From assembly GCF_002104515.1 (NCBI RefSeq), contig NZ_NBOE01000007.1:1-64000 (forward strand): a stretch of DNA of 64,000 nucleotides, written 5' to 3'. This DNA comes from Colwellia polaris. GTDB lineage: Bacteria; Pseudomonadota; Gammaproteobacteria; Enterobacterales; Alteromonadaceae. The notes under the pieces were generated by a model. It was not told where the DNA came from. It worked only from the letters and a program-made list of their open reading frames with translations, and made no database searches. The position numbers and the translations under genes were made by a program. Numbering within the stretch: position 1 is the first letter of the stretch; each line of letters begins with the position of its first letter. Shown here piece after piece: positions 28,924-38,534 of the stretch.

Positions 28924-30834
28924 TTATTGACGAGTTTTCACTTCGTTCGATAATTTAGCAACAAAGTCGTCTACGGACATTGTACCTAAATCTTCACCAC
29001 TTCGAGTTCGTACTGCAATTTCGCCAGTTTCCATTTCTTTATCACCAACAACTAACAAATACGGAACACGCTTTAAAGTATGCTCGCGGATTTTAAAGCC
29101 TATCTTCTCATTTCTCAAGTCTAGTTTTGCTCTAAATCCATTTTCTTTTAGTTTTTTTACAACTTTTTCACAATATTGACCCTGTTTGTCGGTAATATTC
29201 ATCACAGTTGCTTGAATTGGCGATAACCAAGTTGGAAATTTGCCAGTGTACTCTTCGATCAAAATTCCGATAAAACGCTCAAGTGAACCCAAAATTGCAC
29301 GATGGATCATCACTGGAATGTATCTTTCGTTGTCTTCACCAACATAAGTTGCGCCTAAACGCTCTGGTAAAGCAAAATCGAGTTGCACAGTACCACATTG
29401 CCAAGCACGTCCCAAACAATCCATTAAGGTAAATTCAATTTTAGGACCGTAAAAAGCACCTTCGCCTGGTAGGTATTCAAATTTAATATCGCTGTCAGTT
29501 AATGCTTGAGCAAGGCCGGCTTCAGCTTTATCCCAAATTTCGTCACTGCCAATACGGTTTTCAGGACGCGTAGAAAGCTTAACAACAATATCTTCAAAGC
29601 CAAATGAGCCATAGACGTCGTAAACCATTTCGATACATTTGGTTACTTCAGCTTGTACTTGTGACTCCATACAGAAAATATGGGCATCGTCTTGCGTAAA
29701 ACCACGTACACGCATTAAGCCATGTAAAGAACCCGATGGCTCATTACGGTGACAACAGCCAAACTCAGCAATACGCAGTGGCAAATCACGATAAGATTTT
29801 AACCCTTGGTTAAATATTTGTACGTGGCCTGGGCAGTTCATGGGTTTTATTGCGTATTCACGCTTTTCTGACTCAGTGGTAAACATGCCATCAGCATATT
29901 TATCCCAGTGGCCAGATTTCTCCCAAAGGCTGCGGTCCATCATCATTGGCGCTTTAACTTCGTCGTAATCATATTCGTGTAGCTTTTCACGAACAAATTT
30001 TTCTAACTCAGTGTAAATCGTCCAGCCATCGTTATGCCAAAACACCATACCTGGCGCTTCTTCTTGCCAATGGAATAAATCTAGCGTTTTACCAATTTTA
30101 CGATGATCGCGCTTTTCAGCTTCCGCTAAACGTACAATATAAGCTTTTAATTGTTTTTTATCTGCCCATGCTGTGCCGTATACACGTTGCAGCATTTTAT
30201 TATCTGAATTGCCACGCCAGTATGCGCCAGCAACTTTCATCAACTTAAAGTGATGACAATGACGCATGCTTGGCACGTGAGGACCACGACACATGTCAAT
30301 GTATTCTTGATGATGATAAAGCGCTGGTGTATCTGACTTATCAATATTTTCATCAAGAATTTCTAATTTGTAGGTTTCACCACGTTCGGTGAAAGCATCG
30401 TAAGCATCTTGCCACGTACCTGTTTTTTTAATAACTTCATAGCCGGTTCTGGCTAATTCTGTCATGCGCTTTTCTAGTTTAACTAAATCGTCTTCGGTGA
30501 TTGATTCTTCTAAATCAACATCATAATAAAAACCGTTTTCGATTGTCGGACCAATAGCCATTTTGGTGTTTGGCCATAATTGCTTAATAGCATGGCCTAA
30601 TAAATGTGCACAAGAGTGGCGAATGATCTCTAAACCTTCACTATCTTTACTGGTAATAAGTTGCAGAGCTGCATCTTCTTTTATTAATTCACAAGCATCA
30701 ACTAATTCACCGTTGATACGACCAGCAATGGTGGCTTTTGCCAAACCAGGACCAATATCAAGGGCAACGTCCATTACAGACACAGCTTGTTCAAAAGAGC
30801 GTTGACTACCATCGGGAAGCGTAATTACAGGCAT
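28924..30834 (-). CDS. thrS: threonyl-tRNA synthetase
   Basis: A 636-residue class II synthetase: TGS domain (about 1-62, [16 protein letters not shown]), editing domain with [10 protein letters not shown], catalytic core (motif 2 region [22 protein letters not shown] and zinc ligands around MNCPGH) and the C-terminal anticodon-binding domain ([20 protein letters not shown]). It charges tRNA-Thr and clears mischarged Ser. It heads the operon thrS-infC-rpmI-rplT. Confidence 0.98.
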   Translation of the reverse strand: MPVITLPDGSQRSFEQAVSVMDVALDIGPGLAKATIAGRINGELVDACELIKEDAALQLITSKDSEGLEIIRHSCAHLLGHAIKQLWPNTKMAIGPTIENGFYYDVDLEESITEDDLVKLEKRMTELARTGYEVIKKTGTWQDAYDAFTERGETYKLEILDENIDKSDTPALYHHQEYIDMCRGPHVPSMRHCHHFKLMKVAGAYWRGNSDNKMLQRVYGTAWADKKQLKAYIVRLAEAEKRDHRKIGKTLDLFHWQEEAPGMVFWHNDGWTIYTELEKFVREKLHEYDYDEVKAPMMMDRSLWEKSGHWDKYADGMFTTESEKREYAIKPMNCPGHVQIFNQGLKSYRDLPLRIAEFGCCHRNEPSGSLHGLMRVRGFTQDDAHIFCMESQVQAEVTKCIEMVYDVYGSFGFEDIVVKLSTRPENRIGSDEIWDKAEAGLAQALTDSDIKFEYLPGEGAFYGPKIEFTLMDCLGRAWQCGTVQLDFALPERLGATYVGEDNERYIPVMIHRAILGSLERFIGILIEEYTGKFPTWLSPIQATVMNITDKQGQYCEKVVKKLKENGFRAKLDLRNEKIGFKIREHTLKRVPYLLVVGDKEMETGEIAVRTRSGEDLGTMSVDDFVAKLSNEVKTRQ

Positions 30835-31050
30835 GTAGTTTTCCTTTGTTCAGTGGCGACACACACTAAGTGCCGCTTGAGATTTATTAATTAATATTTA
30901 TAACGACCACATTAATGCTTAAGCAATAAATGGCGCTATATAAAGCTAAATTCGATATTATATTGTTAGACTACAAACACAAAGATATGAGAATGAAAAA
31001 ATTGTGCTGAGCCGAGCACGGGAATATAGGGGAATTCTCTATAATTTGCA

Positions 31051-31803
31051 ATGGACAGGACCAGTATATTGAACAAGCAAGTAAAAAAAACGTTAACCTT
31101 TAAAATAGTCATGATGCTTAGCACTTGTTTTAGCTTGTTATCAATGCAGAGTTTAGCAGCACAAAGTACTGTTGAGGTTATCAATGAAAGTTATAGTGAA
31201 AACCAAGAAACTCCTTGGAAATTATGGAAGAAAAATGCTTCTTTCAGCGTTAGTTACCGTATTAATAGCGAGGCCAATTTAATTGAAGTAAAAGCACAAG
31301 CCAGATTTAACTCAACGCTTGCCGGTTTTCTTTACTTTATTGAAGATTTAAGCCTAACACCTCAATGGCTTGACAACGCAAAGTCAGCGCAGCTTATTGA
31401 AGAAGTTTCAAACAACGAGCATATCTTCAATATTCAGTTTAATAGTATATGGCCATTTTCTGCCCGTGAGATGGTTGTGCACTCTAGATATTGGCAAAAT
31501 AAAGATTTATCGATTGATATTTTGGTTAAAGACGCAAAGGAAACTTCAAAAAACCAACACGTGGTGCGTATGCAAGTTCTAGGTGCTCATTGGAAAATTG
31601 TACCTATTGAGCCTAATAAAATCGATATTACTTATCAATTTATGATTGACCCAAAAGGTAACGTACCTCAATGGCTAGCCAAACCGATGACATTGCGTGG
31701 TATTTGGTCTAGCTTGCAAAACATGAACGCGAAATTACCTAAAAGTAAGTATCAACAAGTGACTAAAGCGAACATTAAAGAGATGTTGGAAGTAAGTGAT
31801 TAA
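31051..31803 (+). CDS. secreted START-like lipid-binding domain protein
   Basis: About 250 residues with an N-terminal signal peptide (TFKIVMMLSTCFSLLSMQSLAAQ) and a START/SRPBCC-like domain (WKLWKKNASFSVSYRI, then FIEDLSLTPQWLDNAKSAQL, FSAREMVVHSRYW, QFMIDPKGNVPQWLAKPM). The fold binds lipids or other hydrophobic ligands; the ligand is unknown and the site periplasmic. The ATG at 31051 lacks a good ribosome site; an in-frame TTG at 31069, preceded by AGGA at 8 nt, gives a neater signal peptide (MNKQVKKTL). Isolated gene, divergent from thrS. Confidence 0.72.
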   Translation: MDRTSILNKQVKKTLTFKIVMMLSTCFSLLSMQSLAAQSTVEVINESYSENQETPWKLWKKNASFSVSYRINSEANLIEVKAQARFNSTLAGFLYFIEDLSLTPQWLDNAKSAQLIEEVSNNEHIFNIQFNSIWPFSAREMVVHSRYWQNKDLSIDILVKDAKETSKNQHVVRMQVLGAHWKIVPIEPNKIDITYQFMIDPKGNVPQWLAKPMTLRGIWSSLQNMNAKLPKSKYQQVTKANIKEMLEVSD

Positions 31804-31943
31804 GTAACTTGTGATAAAGAAAAGTGCAACTAATACCTTAATATACACCTCAATATTCATCTCAATAAAAATATAACAGTCACTTTTTAATGATAAAGCT
31901 TCAAGTTACCCTGAACATTAACTTGAAGCTCTAAAATGGCATT

Positions 31944-33590
31944 TTAAGCGTGTTGTTTAAGCATAGAAAGCGCCATAGCTTCAGCAACTTTAATGCCATC
32001 AATACCTGCAGATAAAATACCGCCAGCATAACCTGCTCCCTCACCTGCAGGATACAGCCCTCTAGTATTAACACTTTCAAAGCTTTCTTTATCACGTGTA
32101 ATATTAATCGGCGATGAGGTACGAGTTTCAACAGCAGTTAAAGTTGCATCAGCCATCGAAAAGCCTTTTATTTTACGTTCAAATGCAGGCAAAGCCTCAC
32201 GTATTGCTTCAATAGCGTAAGCCGGTAATGTTTCACTTAAGTCACAGTACTTAACACCGGGTTTGTAAGAAGGCGAAACTGAACCATGCTCGCCACTTTT
32301 ACGACCAGCGAGAAAATCACCAACAAGTTGCACTGGCGCATCGTAGTTTTCACCACCGAGTTTAAAAGCGGTTTCTTCAAGTCGACGTTGAAATTCAATA
32401 CCTGCAAGGACATTGTCTTTACTGCCGTTTTCGTCATAATCTTCAGGTGATATGCCGACAACAATGGCACTATTAGCATTGCGTTCATGGCGTGAATATT
32501 GGCTCATTCCGTTAGTGACTAAGCGACCTTCTTCTGATGCTGCCGCAACCACGGTTCCACCCGGGCACATACAAAAACTATAAACTGAGCGACCATTTTT
32601 ACAGTGGTGCACAAGCTTGTAATCTGCAGCGCCTAAAATAGGATTACCCGCATTTTCGCCGAAACGTGCATCGTCAATCACCGATTGTTCATGTTCAATT
32701 CTAAACCCGACTGAAAATGGTTTAGCTTTTATGAAAACACCTTTTTCATGCAGCATAGCAAAAGTATCACGCGCGCTGTGACCAATTGCTAAGGCAATAT
32801 GCTTGGTCGATATCACTTCACCCGTTGCTAAGGTTAAACCAGTAACTTGCATATTATCAGTGCCGTCATTCGCACTTTCAAAATGAATATCGTCCACACG
32901 TTGATCAAAACGCACTTCGCCACCAAGACGATGAATTTCAGCACGCATTTGCTCAACCATGGTCACTAATTTAAAGGTACCAATATGTGGTTTACTAACA
33001 AATAATATTTCTGCAGGTGCGCCAGCATCAACAAACTCATGCAATACTTTACGACTATAATGTTTTGGATCTTTTACTTGGCTGTATAATTTACCGTCTG
33101 AAAACGTACCCGCGCCACCTTCACCAAACTGTACGTTTGATTCAGTATTAAGAATTTTTTTACGCCAAAAACCAAAAGTATCTTTAGTACGCTGACGTAC
33201 ATCTTTTCCGCGTTCTAAAATAATAGGCTTAAAACCCATTTGTGCTAATAATAAACCAGCGAATAAACCACAAGGGCCCATACCAATAACCACAGGACGC
33301 TCGCTTAAGTTTTCAGGTGCCTGCCCAACAAATTTGTAGCTAGTATCGGGACTGGTTTTAATGTTCTGGTTTTTACTGTGCGTTATCAACAGTTCTTCAT
33401 TAACGGTTGTTTCAACGTCTAGTGTGTACATTAGAATGATGTTGCTTTTTTTACGCGCGTCATAACCACGTTTAAAAACTGAAAAGTCTACAAGCTGCTC
33501 AGCAGAAATTTCTAATATAGAAAGAATAGCTAGCTTTAATTCTTCAGGTTGATGGTTAAGGGGTAATTTGACGTTAGTTAAACGCAACAT
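31944..33590 (-). CDS. FAD-dependent dehydrogenase (COG2509 type)
   Basis: About 548 residues. An N-terminal ~90-residue ferredoxin-like domain (MLRLTNVKLPLNH) precedes a Rossmann FAD fold with VVIGMGPCGLFAGLLLAQMG, then GEGGAGTFSDGKLYS and a C-terminal GEGAGYAGGILSAGIDGIK. These blocks define the uncharacterised FAD-dependent dehydrogenases related to HI0933/geranylgeranyl-reductase-like flavoproteins. The frame extends to 33665 but the first 25 residues look spurious, so I start at the ATG at 33590. Reaction unknown. Confidence 0.85.
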   Translation of the reverse strand: MLRLTNVKLPLNHQPEELKLAILSILEISAEQLVDFSVFKRGYDARKKSNIILMYTLDVETTVNEELLITHSKNQNIKTSPDTSYKFVGQAPENLSERPVVIGMGPCGLFAGLLLAQMGFKPIILERGKDVRQRTKDTFGFWRKKILNTESNVQFGEGGAGTFSDGKLYSQVKDPKHYSRKVLHEFVDAGAPAEILFVSKPHIGTFKLVTMVEQMRAEIHRLGGEVRFDQRVDDIHFESANDGTDNMQVTGLTLATGEVISTKHIALAIGHSARDTFAMLHEKGVFIKAKPFSVGFRIEHEQSVIDDARFGENAGNPILGAADYKLVHHCKNGRSVYSFCMCPGGTVVAAASEEGRLVTNGMSQYSRHERNANSAIVVGISPEDYDENGSKDNVLAGIEFQRRLEETAFKLGGENYDAPVQLVGDFLAGRKSGEHGSVSPSYKPGVKYCDLSETLPAYAIEAIREALPAFERKIKGFSMADATLTAVETRTSSPINITRDKESFESVNTRGLYPAGEGAGYAGGILSAGIDGIKVAEAMALSMLKQHA

Positions 33591-33782
33591 ATTAGGTTTC
33601 CAAAGCAAGACTAGGGTAAAAATTGGCGCTATTTTACCTGATACTCTCAGCGATACCAAATACAAAGCTAAAACATTAATTGAAATTGTTGGCTAGCAAG
33701 GTATGATCCGCATATTAATCGCAAATATGCGCTAGATTTAAACATTTAACATCCAACTAACTTCCAACTTAAGCAGAGTAAA

Positions 33783-34115
33783 ATGGCGTTTGTAGTAACT
33801 GATAATTGTATTCAATGTAAATATACAGATTGTGTCGCTGTATGCCCTGCTGACGCCTTTCATCAAGGTCCTAACTTTTTAGTTATTAACCCCGACTCAT
33901 GTATTGATTGTGATTTATGCCCGGTTGAATGCCCTGCAGAGGCAATTTATCAGGAAGATGAAGTACCAGAAGATCAAAAAGACTTTATAGAGCTTAATGC
34001 TGAATTGGCAAAAACATGGCCGGTTATTACCGAAGTTATTCCTGCCCCTGCTGATGCCGAGCAATGGGACGGTGTTGCTAATAAAATAGAAAACTTAATT
34101 ATCGATATTGAGTAA
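33783..34115 (+). CDS. fdxA: 7Fe ferredoxin FdxA
   Basis: A 110-residue ferredoxin with [18 protein letters not shown] and [16 protein letters not shown], ligands for one [3Fe-4S] and one [4Fe-4S] cluster, and the FdxA-type C-terminal extension ([19 protein letters not shown]). It is a soluble electron carrier; the partner is not evident. AGAG precedes the ATG. Divergent from the FAD dehydrogenase, with which it might exchange electrons (speculative). Confidence 0.94.
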   Translation: MAFVVTDNCIQCKYTDCVAVCPADAFHQGPNFLVINPDSCIDCDLCPVECPAEAIYQEDEVPEDQKDFIELNAELAKTWPVITEVIPAPADAEQWDGVANKIENLIIDIE

Positions 34116-34382
34116 TCTATAAGGAAAATCTATAAGGAATAATTAATTTCTAACCTTAACTTCTCTCCTTATTCCCTACCGTAATCATACGAAGCTAACC
34201 TTTGGTGTTGATATAAAACAACTTACCAGAAAACAACCTTAGTATGGCCTTGGATTTCGGCCATCAAGCTTTATCATCAGGGCGATAATATTTAACTTTT
34301 TTGCGATTACATCACTCGCATTTTCATTAAAAATGACCATACTTAAAACTAGGGTTTATAAAGTTAACATCGAGGAGGCAAC

Positions 34383-34589
34383 ATGCCCCATGATATTAAA
34401 GAACAACGCATTGAATGCCCAAATTGCGGCCATCATATCCGTGTATCATTAGACGCTAGTGAAGGCGACCAAGACTATTATGAAGAATGCCCAGCGTGTT
34501 GCATGGAAATGCATTTGAATTTGCACATAGACGAATACAATAAAAAAATTCAGCTAGCGGTTGCCAGCGATAATGAACAGTACTTTTAA
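34383..34589 (+). CDS. CPXCG-motif Cys-rich protein
   Basis: A 68-residue protein with two Cys pairs, IECPNCGHHI and EECPACCMEM, that should bind one zinc ion. This matches the CPXCG family of small proteins with unknown function, common in marine gammaproteobacteria. An excellent GAGGAGG-like site (ATCGAGGAGGCAAC) precedes the ATG, indicating strong translation. Confidence 0.85.
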   Translation: MPHDIKEQRIECPNCGHHIRVSLDASEGDQDYYEECPACCMEMHLNLHIDEYNKKIQLAVASDNEQYF

Positions 34590-34718
34590 GCTGAGAATGT
34601 AAGGCAATGCTCAACCCTTTATTATGCTTTAACAGTAAGGCAAGTAAGGCTTAATTACCTTACTTGCTAACCATTAAAATACAGCAACTAAAATGTGTAA
34701 ACTAAAAGCTTAGCTTAT

Positions 34719-35342
34719 TTAATTTAGGTTAAGCTTCATACGTTCAACTGTTTCAACTATGGTCATAGTTTGCTGATCAATCTCAATATTAACTTTATCG
34801 CCAATACCAACAAATTGTAAATTGGTACGCGATAACGTTTCAGGGATTAAATGCACTGAAAATGTATCAGCGACTTCAGCGCCTAACGTTAAACTAATAC
34901 CATTAATACTAATAAAGCCCTTAGCAAAAATATATTTTTGATATTCAGGCGCTATAGTAAAACTTATGGTGCAATTATCTTGGCTATCTTTACGGTCAGC
35001 AACTATAGCTTGAGTATGAACATGGCCACTGAGCATGTGCCCGCCAATTTCATCGCCAACTTTTAACGAACGCTCAACATTGACCTTTGAGCCTAGCTTT
35101 ATATCAACAAGGTTTGATACTCGAAGGGTTTCATCAATCACATCAAAACTTATAAAACTGCTGCCATTGTCTAACTCACCAAATTCAACAGCCGTTAAAC
35201 AAACGCCATTAATGGCAATACTTGCACCAATTTCAAGGTTTTCAATTAATGAAGGTGCTAACGCAACAGTTAACCTTATCGCATTATCTTTACTAATTAT
35301 CGCAATTACTTCAGCTTGTGATTGCACTATACCGGTAAACAT
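34719..35342 (-). CDS. ribE: riboflavin synthase alpha subunit
   Basis: A 207-residue protein of two tandem lumazine-binding barrels, starting with the invariant MFTGIVQ and with GASIAINGVCLTA and the second-repeat FISINGISLTLG. It converts two lumazine molecules to riboflavin. It lies alone here, not in a rib cluster, and the 66-bp gap to the divergent MATE gene leaves no room for an FMN riboswitch. Confidence 0.96.
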   Translation of the reverse strand: MFTGIVQSQAEVIAIISKDNAIRLTVALAPSLIENLEIGASIAINGVCLTAVEFGELDNGSSFISFDVIDETLRVSNLVDIKLGSKVNVERSLKVGDEIGGHMLSGHVHTQAIVADRKDSQDNCTISFTIAPEYQKYIFAKGFISINGISLTLGAEVADTFSVHLIPETLSRTNLQFVGIGDKVNIEIDQQTMTIVETVERMKLNLN

Positions 35343-35411
35343 ATATCATCCAGTTAAATACTTTATTTTTTGCTATCTTAGCAAGAAAAACTCGATGATA
35401 TAATTGCCTTG

Positions 35412-36785
35412 ATGAACATTAACCGCTTTTTTTCCAATAGTAAAAACCTGATGAAATTGGCTTATCCAATTTTAATTGCTCAATTGATCCAAAATTTAAT
35501 GGGCTTTGCTGATACCGTAATGGCAGGTCGTGTTAGCGCCACTGACATGGCAGCAGTTGCTGTGGCGAGTAGTGTTTGGTTACCCTTAATTTTAGCCATA
35601 TCAGGTTTAATCATGGCATTAGCCAGTATTGTTTCGCAGTTATCTGGCGCTAGACAGTACGATGAGGTAGCAAAGGCTAGTTACCAAACCGCTTGGATAG
35701 CCGTTACCTTTTCCATCATCATTATTATGCTTTACTACATAGCAACACCTTTGTTGATAGACTCTATTGACATGGAGCCTGAACTCAAACAACTGATGTT
35801 TGACTACCTAGGTTACATAGTTTGGGGTGGCCCAGGTTATTGTCTTTACTTAGTATTACGTAACTATTCAGAAGGACTCGCTTTTAGTCGCCCGACTATG
35901 ATCATCAGCATTTTGGGTTTATTGATTAACATACCAGCTAACTATATTTTTATTTATGGTGAGTTTGGTATGCCAGCCTTAGGCGGTGCGGGTTGTGGTA
36001 TAGCAACAGCGATTGTTTATTGGGTAATGTTTCTCGGAATGCTTGCCTACACTTATTTTTCAAAACATTTAAAGCACGCACCACTGTTTACTAAATTCTA
36101 TTGGCCGCAGTGGTCAGAAATTAAAGTCATTCTTGCTTTAGGCACACCTATCGCATTTTCGTTGTTGTTTGAAGTAAGCCTGTTTGCTGCGGTTGCCATA
36201 ATATTAATACCCTTTGGCGCAAATGTGGTTGCAAGCCATCAAATAGCGATTAACTTTTCTGGCTTAGTGTTTATGGTGCCATTAAGTTTAGCCATGGCTG
36301 TTACCATTAAAGTTGGTTTTGAAGTCGGTAACAAAAACCTTGAAAAAGCCAAAGAGCTTTGTCGATACTCAGTTATTTTAGGGCTCATTATTGCCGTAGT
36401 AACCGCCGCTATTACGTTATTATTTAGAACGCAAATTGCCGCTATCTACACTATAGATACTGAAGTACTCGAACTTGCCGCCAGTTTAATGTTTTTAGCG
36501 GCTTTATTTCAGTTTTCAGATGCTATTCAGGTAATTTCTGCCGGTGCGCTTAGGGGTTATAAAGATACCCAGTCAGTGTTGTACATCACCTTTTTCTCAT
36601 ACTGGATTATTGGATTATCTGTTGGGTTAATTCTTGGACTAACCAACTGGATTGCGCCAGCCTCAGGCCCTTACGGCTTTTGGATAGGCTTTATTTCTGG
36701 CTTAACGGTTGCTGCTATATTATTAGCTTGGCGTTTAAAAGTAATACAAAATCGCTTCGATCAAAAAGCAGCATTAGCAAGTTAA
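35412..36785 (+). CDS. norM: MATE-family multidrug efflux protein (NorM-like)
   Basis: A 457-residue, 12-helix MATE transporter with the N-terminal LIAQLIQNLMGFADTVMAGRVSATDMAAVAVA block and the second-half ASHQIAINFSGLVFMVPLSLAMA block, both NorM-type. It should expel cationic drugs using Na+ or H+. A TTG at 35409 is adjacent to the ATG at 35412, which I prefer. Its divergent partner is ribE, a common pairing in Vibrio and Shewanella (from memory). Confidence 0.9.
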   Translation: MNINRFFSNSKNLMKLAYPILIAQLIQNLMGFADTVMAGRVSATDMAAVAVASSVWLPLILAISGLIMALASIVSQLSGARQYDEVAKASYQTAWIAVTFSIIIIMLYYIATPLLIDSIDMEPELKQLMFDYLGYIVWGGPGYCLYLVLRNYSEGLAFSRPTMIISILGLLINIPANYIFIYGEFGMPALGGAGCGIATAIVYWVMFLGMLAYTYFSKHLKHAPLFTKFYWPQWSEIKVILALGTPIAFSLLFEVSLFAAVAIILIPFGANVVASHQIAINFSGLVFMVPLSLAMAVTIKVGFEVGNKNLEKAKELCRYSVILGLIIAVVTAAITLLFRTQIAAIYTIDTEVLELAASLMFLAALFQFSDAIQVISAGALRGYKDTQSVLYITFFSYWIIGLSVGLILGLTNWIAPASGPYGFWIGFISGLTVAAILLAWRLKVIQNRFDQKAALAS

Positions 36786-36880
36786 ACTCATTAATAGCAC
36801 TGAAATGTAGCTAAAATAAACAAAGCTGACAACAAGTGCTGAATTAATCAGCAGTTACATCGGGTTTTAAATAAAACTGC

Positions 36881-36909
36881 TTGCACTTGCCAAAGCAGAT
36901 CGCTAACAT
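36881..36909 (+). promoter_or_regulatory. tRNA-Val promoter
   Basis: TTGCAC (36881) and TAACAT (36904) are 17 bp apart and followed by the GC-rich discriminator AGCGCCTCG, a typical stable-RNA promoter. Confidence 0.75.
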
Positions 36910-36950
36910 AGCGCCTCGTTGAGTTGCTCAACAGTTTACATGAAAATATT

Positions 36951-37027
36951 GCTCGCTTAGCTCAGTTGGTTAGAGTACTTGCATGACATGCAAGGTGTCA
37001 CTGGTTCGAGTCCAGTAGCGAGCACCA
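36951..37027 (+). tRNA. tRNA-Val(GAC)
   Basis: A 77-nt cloverleaf with a perfect 7-bp acceptor stem (GCTCGCT/AGCGAGC), D-arm TAGCTCAGTTGGTTAGA, anticodon loop ATGACAT (anticodon GAC), T-loop GGTTCGAGTCC and encoded CCA. The GAC anticodon reads GUC and GUU. Confidence 0.95.
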
Positions 37028-37048
37028 TATTAGGGTTTATTAACCCAG

Positions 37049-37090
37049 AAAAAGCCCGAAAGCATTTTATTACGCTTGTCGGGTTTTTTT
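37049..37090 (+). terminator. terminator of tRNA-Val
   Basis: AAAAAGCCCGA and TCGGGTTTTTTT pair, with an additional AGC/GCT step, around an AT-rich loop about 20 bp past the tRNA. Confidence 0.8.
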
Positions 37091-37143
37091 ATATCTAAAA
37101 ACTAGTATGGCATTTTATTTTCACCTACTAAAACAAGATTAGG

Positions 37144-38349
37144 ATGGTTGAGTCAATGCATACGCTAACGCAGTTAATTTCAGGTGAACTCAAAGGTATT
37201 TCACGCTTAAAGCTTGCTGAACAATTAAATGAATTTCCTATGGAAATTTTAACTTTAGCCGACAGCTTAGAAATTTTAGATTTATCTGACAACCAACTCA
37301 CCACGTTGCCAAGCGAATTAGCTCAACTTAAAAAGCTTAAAATAATTTTCGCCTCAAACAACTTATTTACTGTGCTACCAGAAGTTTTAGGACAGTGCGA
37401 AAATTTAGAAATGATCGGTTTTAAGTCTAACCAAATTCATCATGTACCTGCTAATTCGCTACCTGAAAAACTACGTTGGTTAATTTTAACCGATAACGTT
37501 ATTGAAACCTTACCCGACACATTAGGCGAGCGCCCAAGATTACAAAAACTAGCATTAGCCGGTAATAAACTAACCAAACTGCCGTTAACATTAGCCAAAG
37601 CAAACAATCTTGAATTAGTGCGTATTTCGGCAAACAACTTAACAGAATGCCCTGAGCAGTTATTAAATTTACCTAAGCTTGCGTGGTTTGCGTTCTCAGG
37701 TAACCCGTTTAGCCGCTCAACTCTTAACGTAGCAACAGTGCCTTCGCTGCCCTCTTCAAGCTTTAACTTACAAAATGTACTTGGGCAAGGTGCGTCAGGG
37801 GTTATTTCAAGCGCCACTTGGACAGATAAGCCGGTAAATTTTCCTGATGAAGTTGCAGTGAAAGTGTTTAAAGGTAAAGTTACTAGCGACGGTTACCCAG
37901 AAGACGAGTTACAAGCTTGTTTAAAAGTGGGTCATCATCAAAATCTAGTGCGCTCTTTGGCACAAGTGAACGAAGATGACTACTTAGCGTTAATCATGAA
38001 CTTAATTCCGAGTAATTTTAAAAATTTAGGTTTACCGCCAAACTTTCAAACCTGTACTCGTGACACCTTCCCTGAAGGCTTTACTTTAAGCGCTGCACAA
38101 ATTGAAAAAATAGTGCAGCAAATGGAAAGTGTGTTTGAACATTTACACGCAAATAAAGTATGTCATGGCGATTTGTATGCCCATAACACTTTGTTTGATG
38201 CACAGGCTAACATTATATTTGGCGACTTTGGCGCTGCCACTATGTATCACATGCTAACACCTACTCAGCAAGCGTTAATTGAAAAAATTGAACGCCGTGC
38301 TTTAGCTTATTTTATTGAAGATTTATTCAGCGTTTGTAATAACAAATAA
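37144..38349 (+). CDS. leucine-rich-repeat protein with short kinase-like domain
   Basis: A 401-residue cytoplasmic protein. Residues 35-195 form about six or seven 23-residue leucine-rich repeats (LEILDLSDNQLTTLP pattern). Residues 210-400 show protein-kinase motifs: GQGASGV glycine loop, VAVKVF lysine, EDELQA (alpha-C Glu), HGDLYAHNTLF (HRD to HGD) and DFGAAT. No APE motif or full C-lobe follows; the protein ends about 35 residues after DFG. This matches the bacterial LRR-kinase family seen in Pseudomonas-like genomes (from memory); substrate unknown. Stands alone downstream of tRNA-Val. Confidence 0.8.
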   Translation: MVESMHTLTQLISGELKGISRLKLAEQLNEFPMEILTLADSLEILDLSDNQLTTLPSELAQLKKLKIIFASNNLFTVLPEVLGQCENLEMIGFKSNQIHHVPANSLPEKLRWLILTDNVIETLPDTLGERPRLQKLALAGNKLTKLPLTLAKANNLELVRISANNLTECPEQLLNLPKLAWFAFSGNPFSRSTLNVATVPSLPSSSFNLQNVLGQGASGVISSATWTDKPVNFPDEVAVKVFKGKVTSDGYPEDELQACLKVGHHQNLVRSLAQVNEDDYLALIMNLIPSNFKNLGLPPNFQTCTRDTFPEGFTLSAAQIEKIVQQMESVFEHLHANKVCHGDLYAHNTLFDAQANIIFGDFGAATMYHMLTPTQQALIEKIERRALAYFIEDLFSVCNNK

Positions 38350-38534
38350 ACATACACTTGAATAAAGCTTTAAAGCTCGGATCATTAATTTACACTAAAT
38401 TGCGCGCGTTAAAGTGTTACCAGATATAAAGTCACTTTTGTTAAAACACTTCTAAGGTATTAATTAAATTAACTATTGCTTATTAATTATACGTAAGTAG
38501 TATGTGTAATAATTATATTTTCAAGGATGTTTTG

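Noticed and set aside
35343-35411. FMN riboswitch before ribE
   Set aside because: The gap to the divergent MATE gene is only about 66 bp, far too short, and none of the conserved RFN segments is visible.
36951-37143. Integrated element using tRNA-Val as attachment site
   Set aside because: No integrase and no direct repeat of the tRNA 3' end is found downstream; the tRNA is followed by its own terminator.
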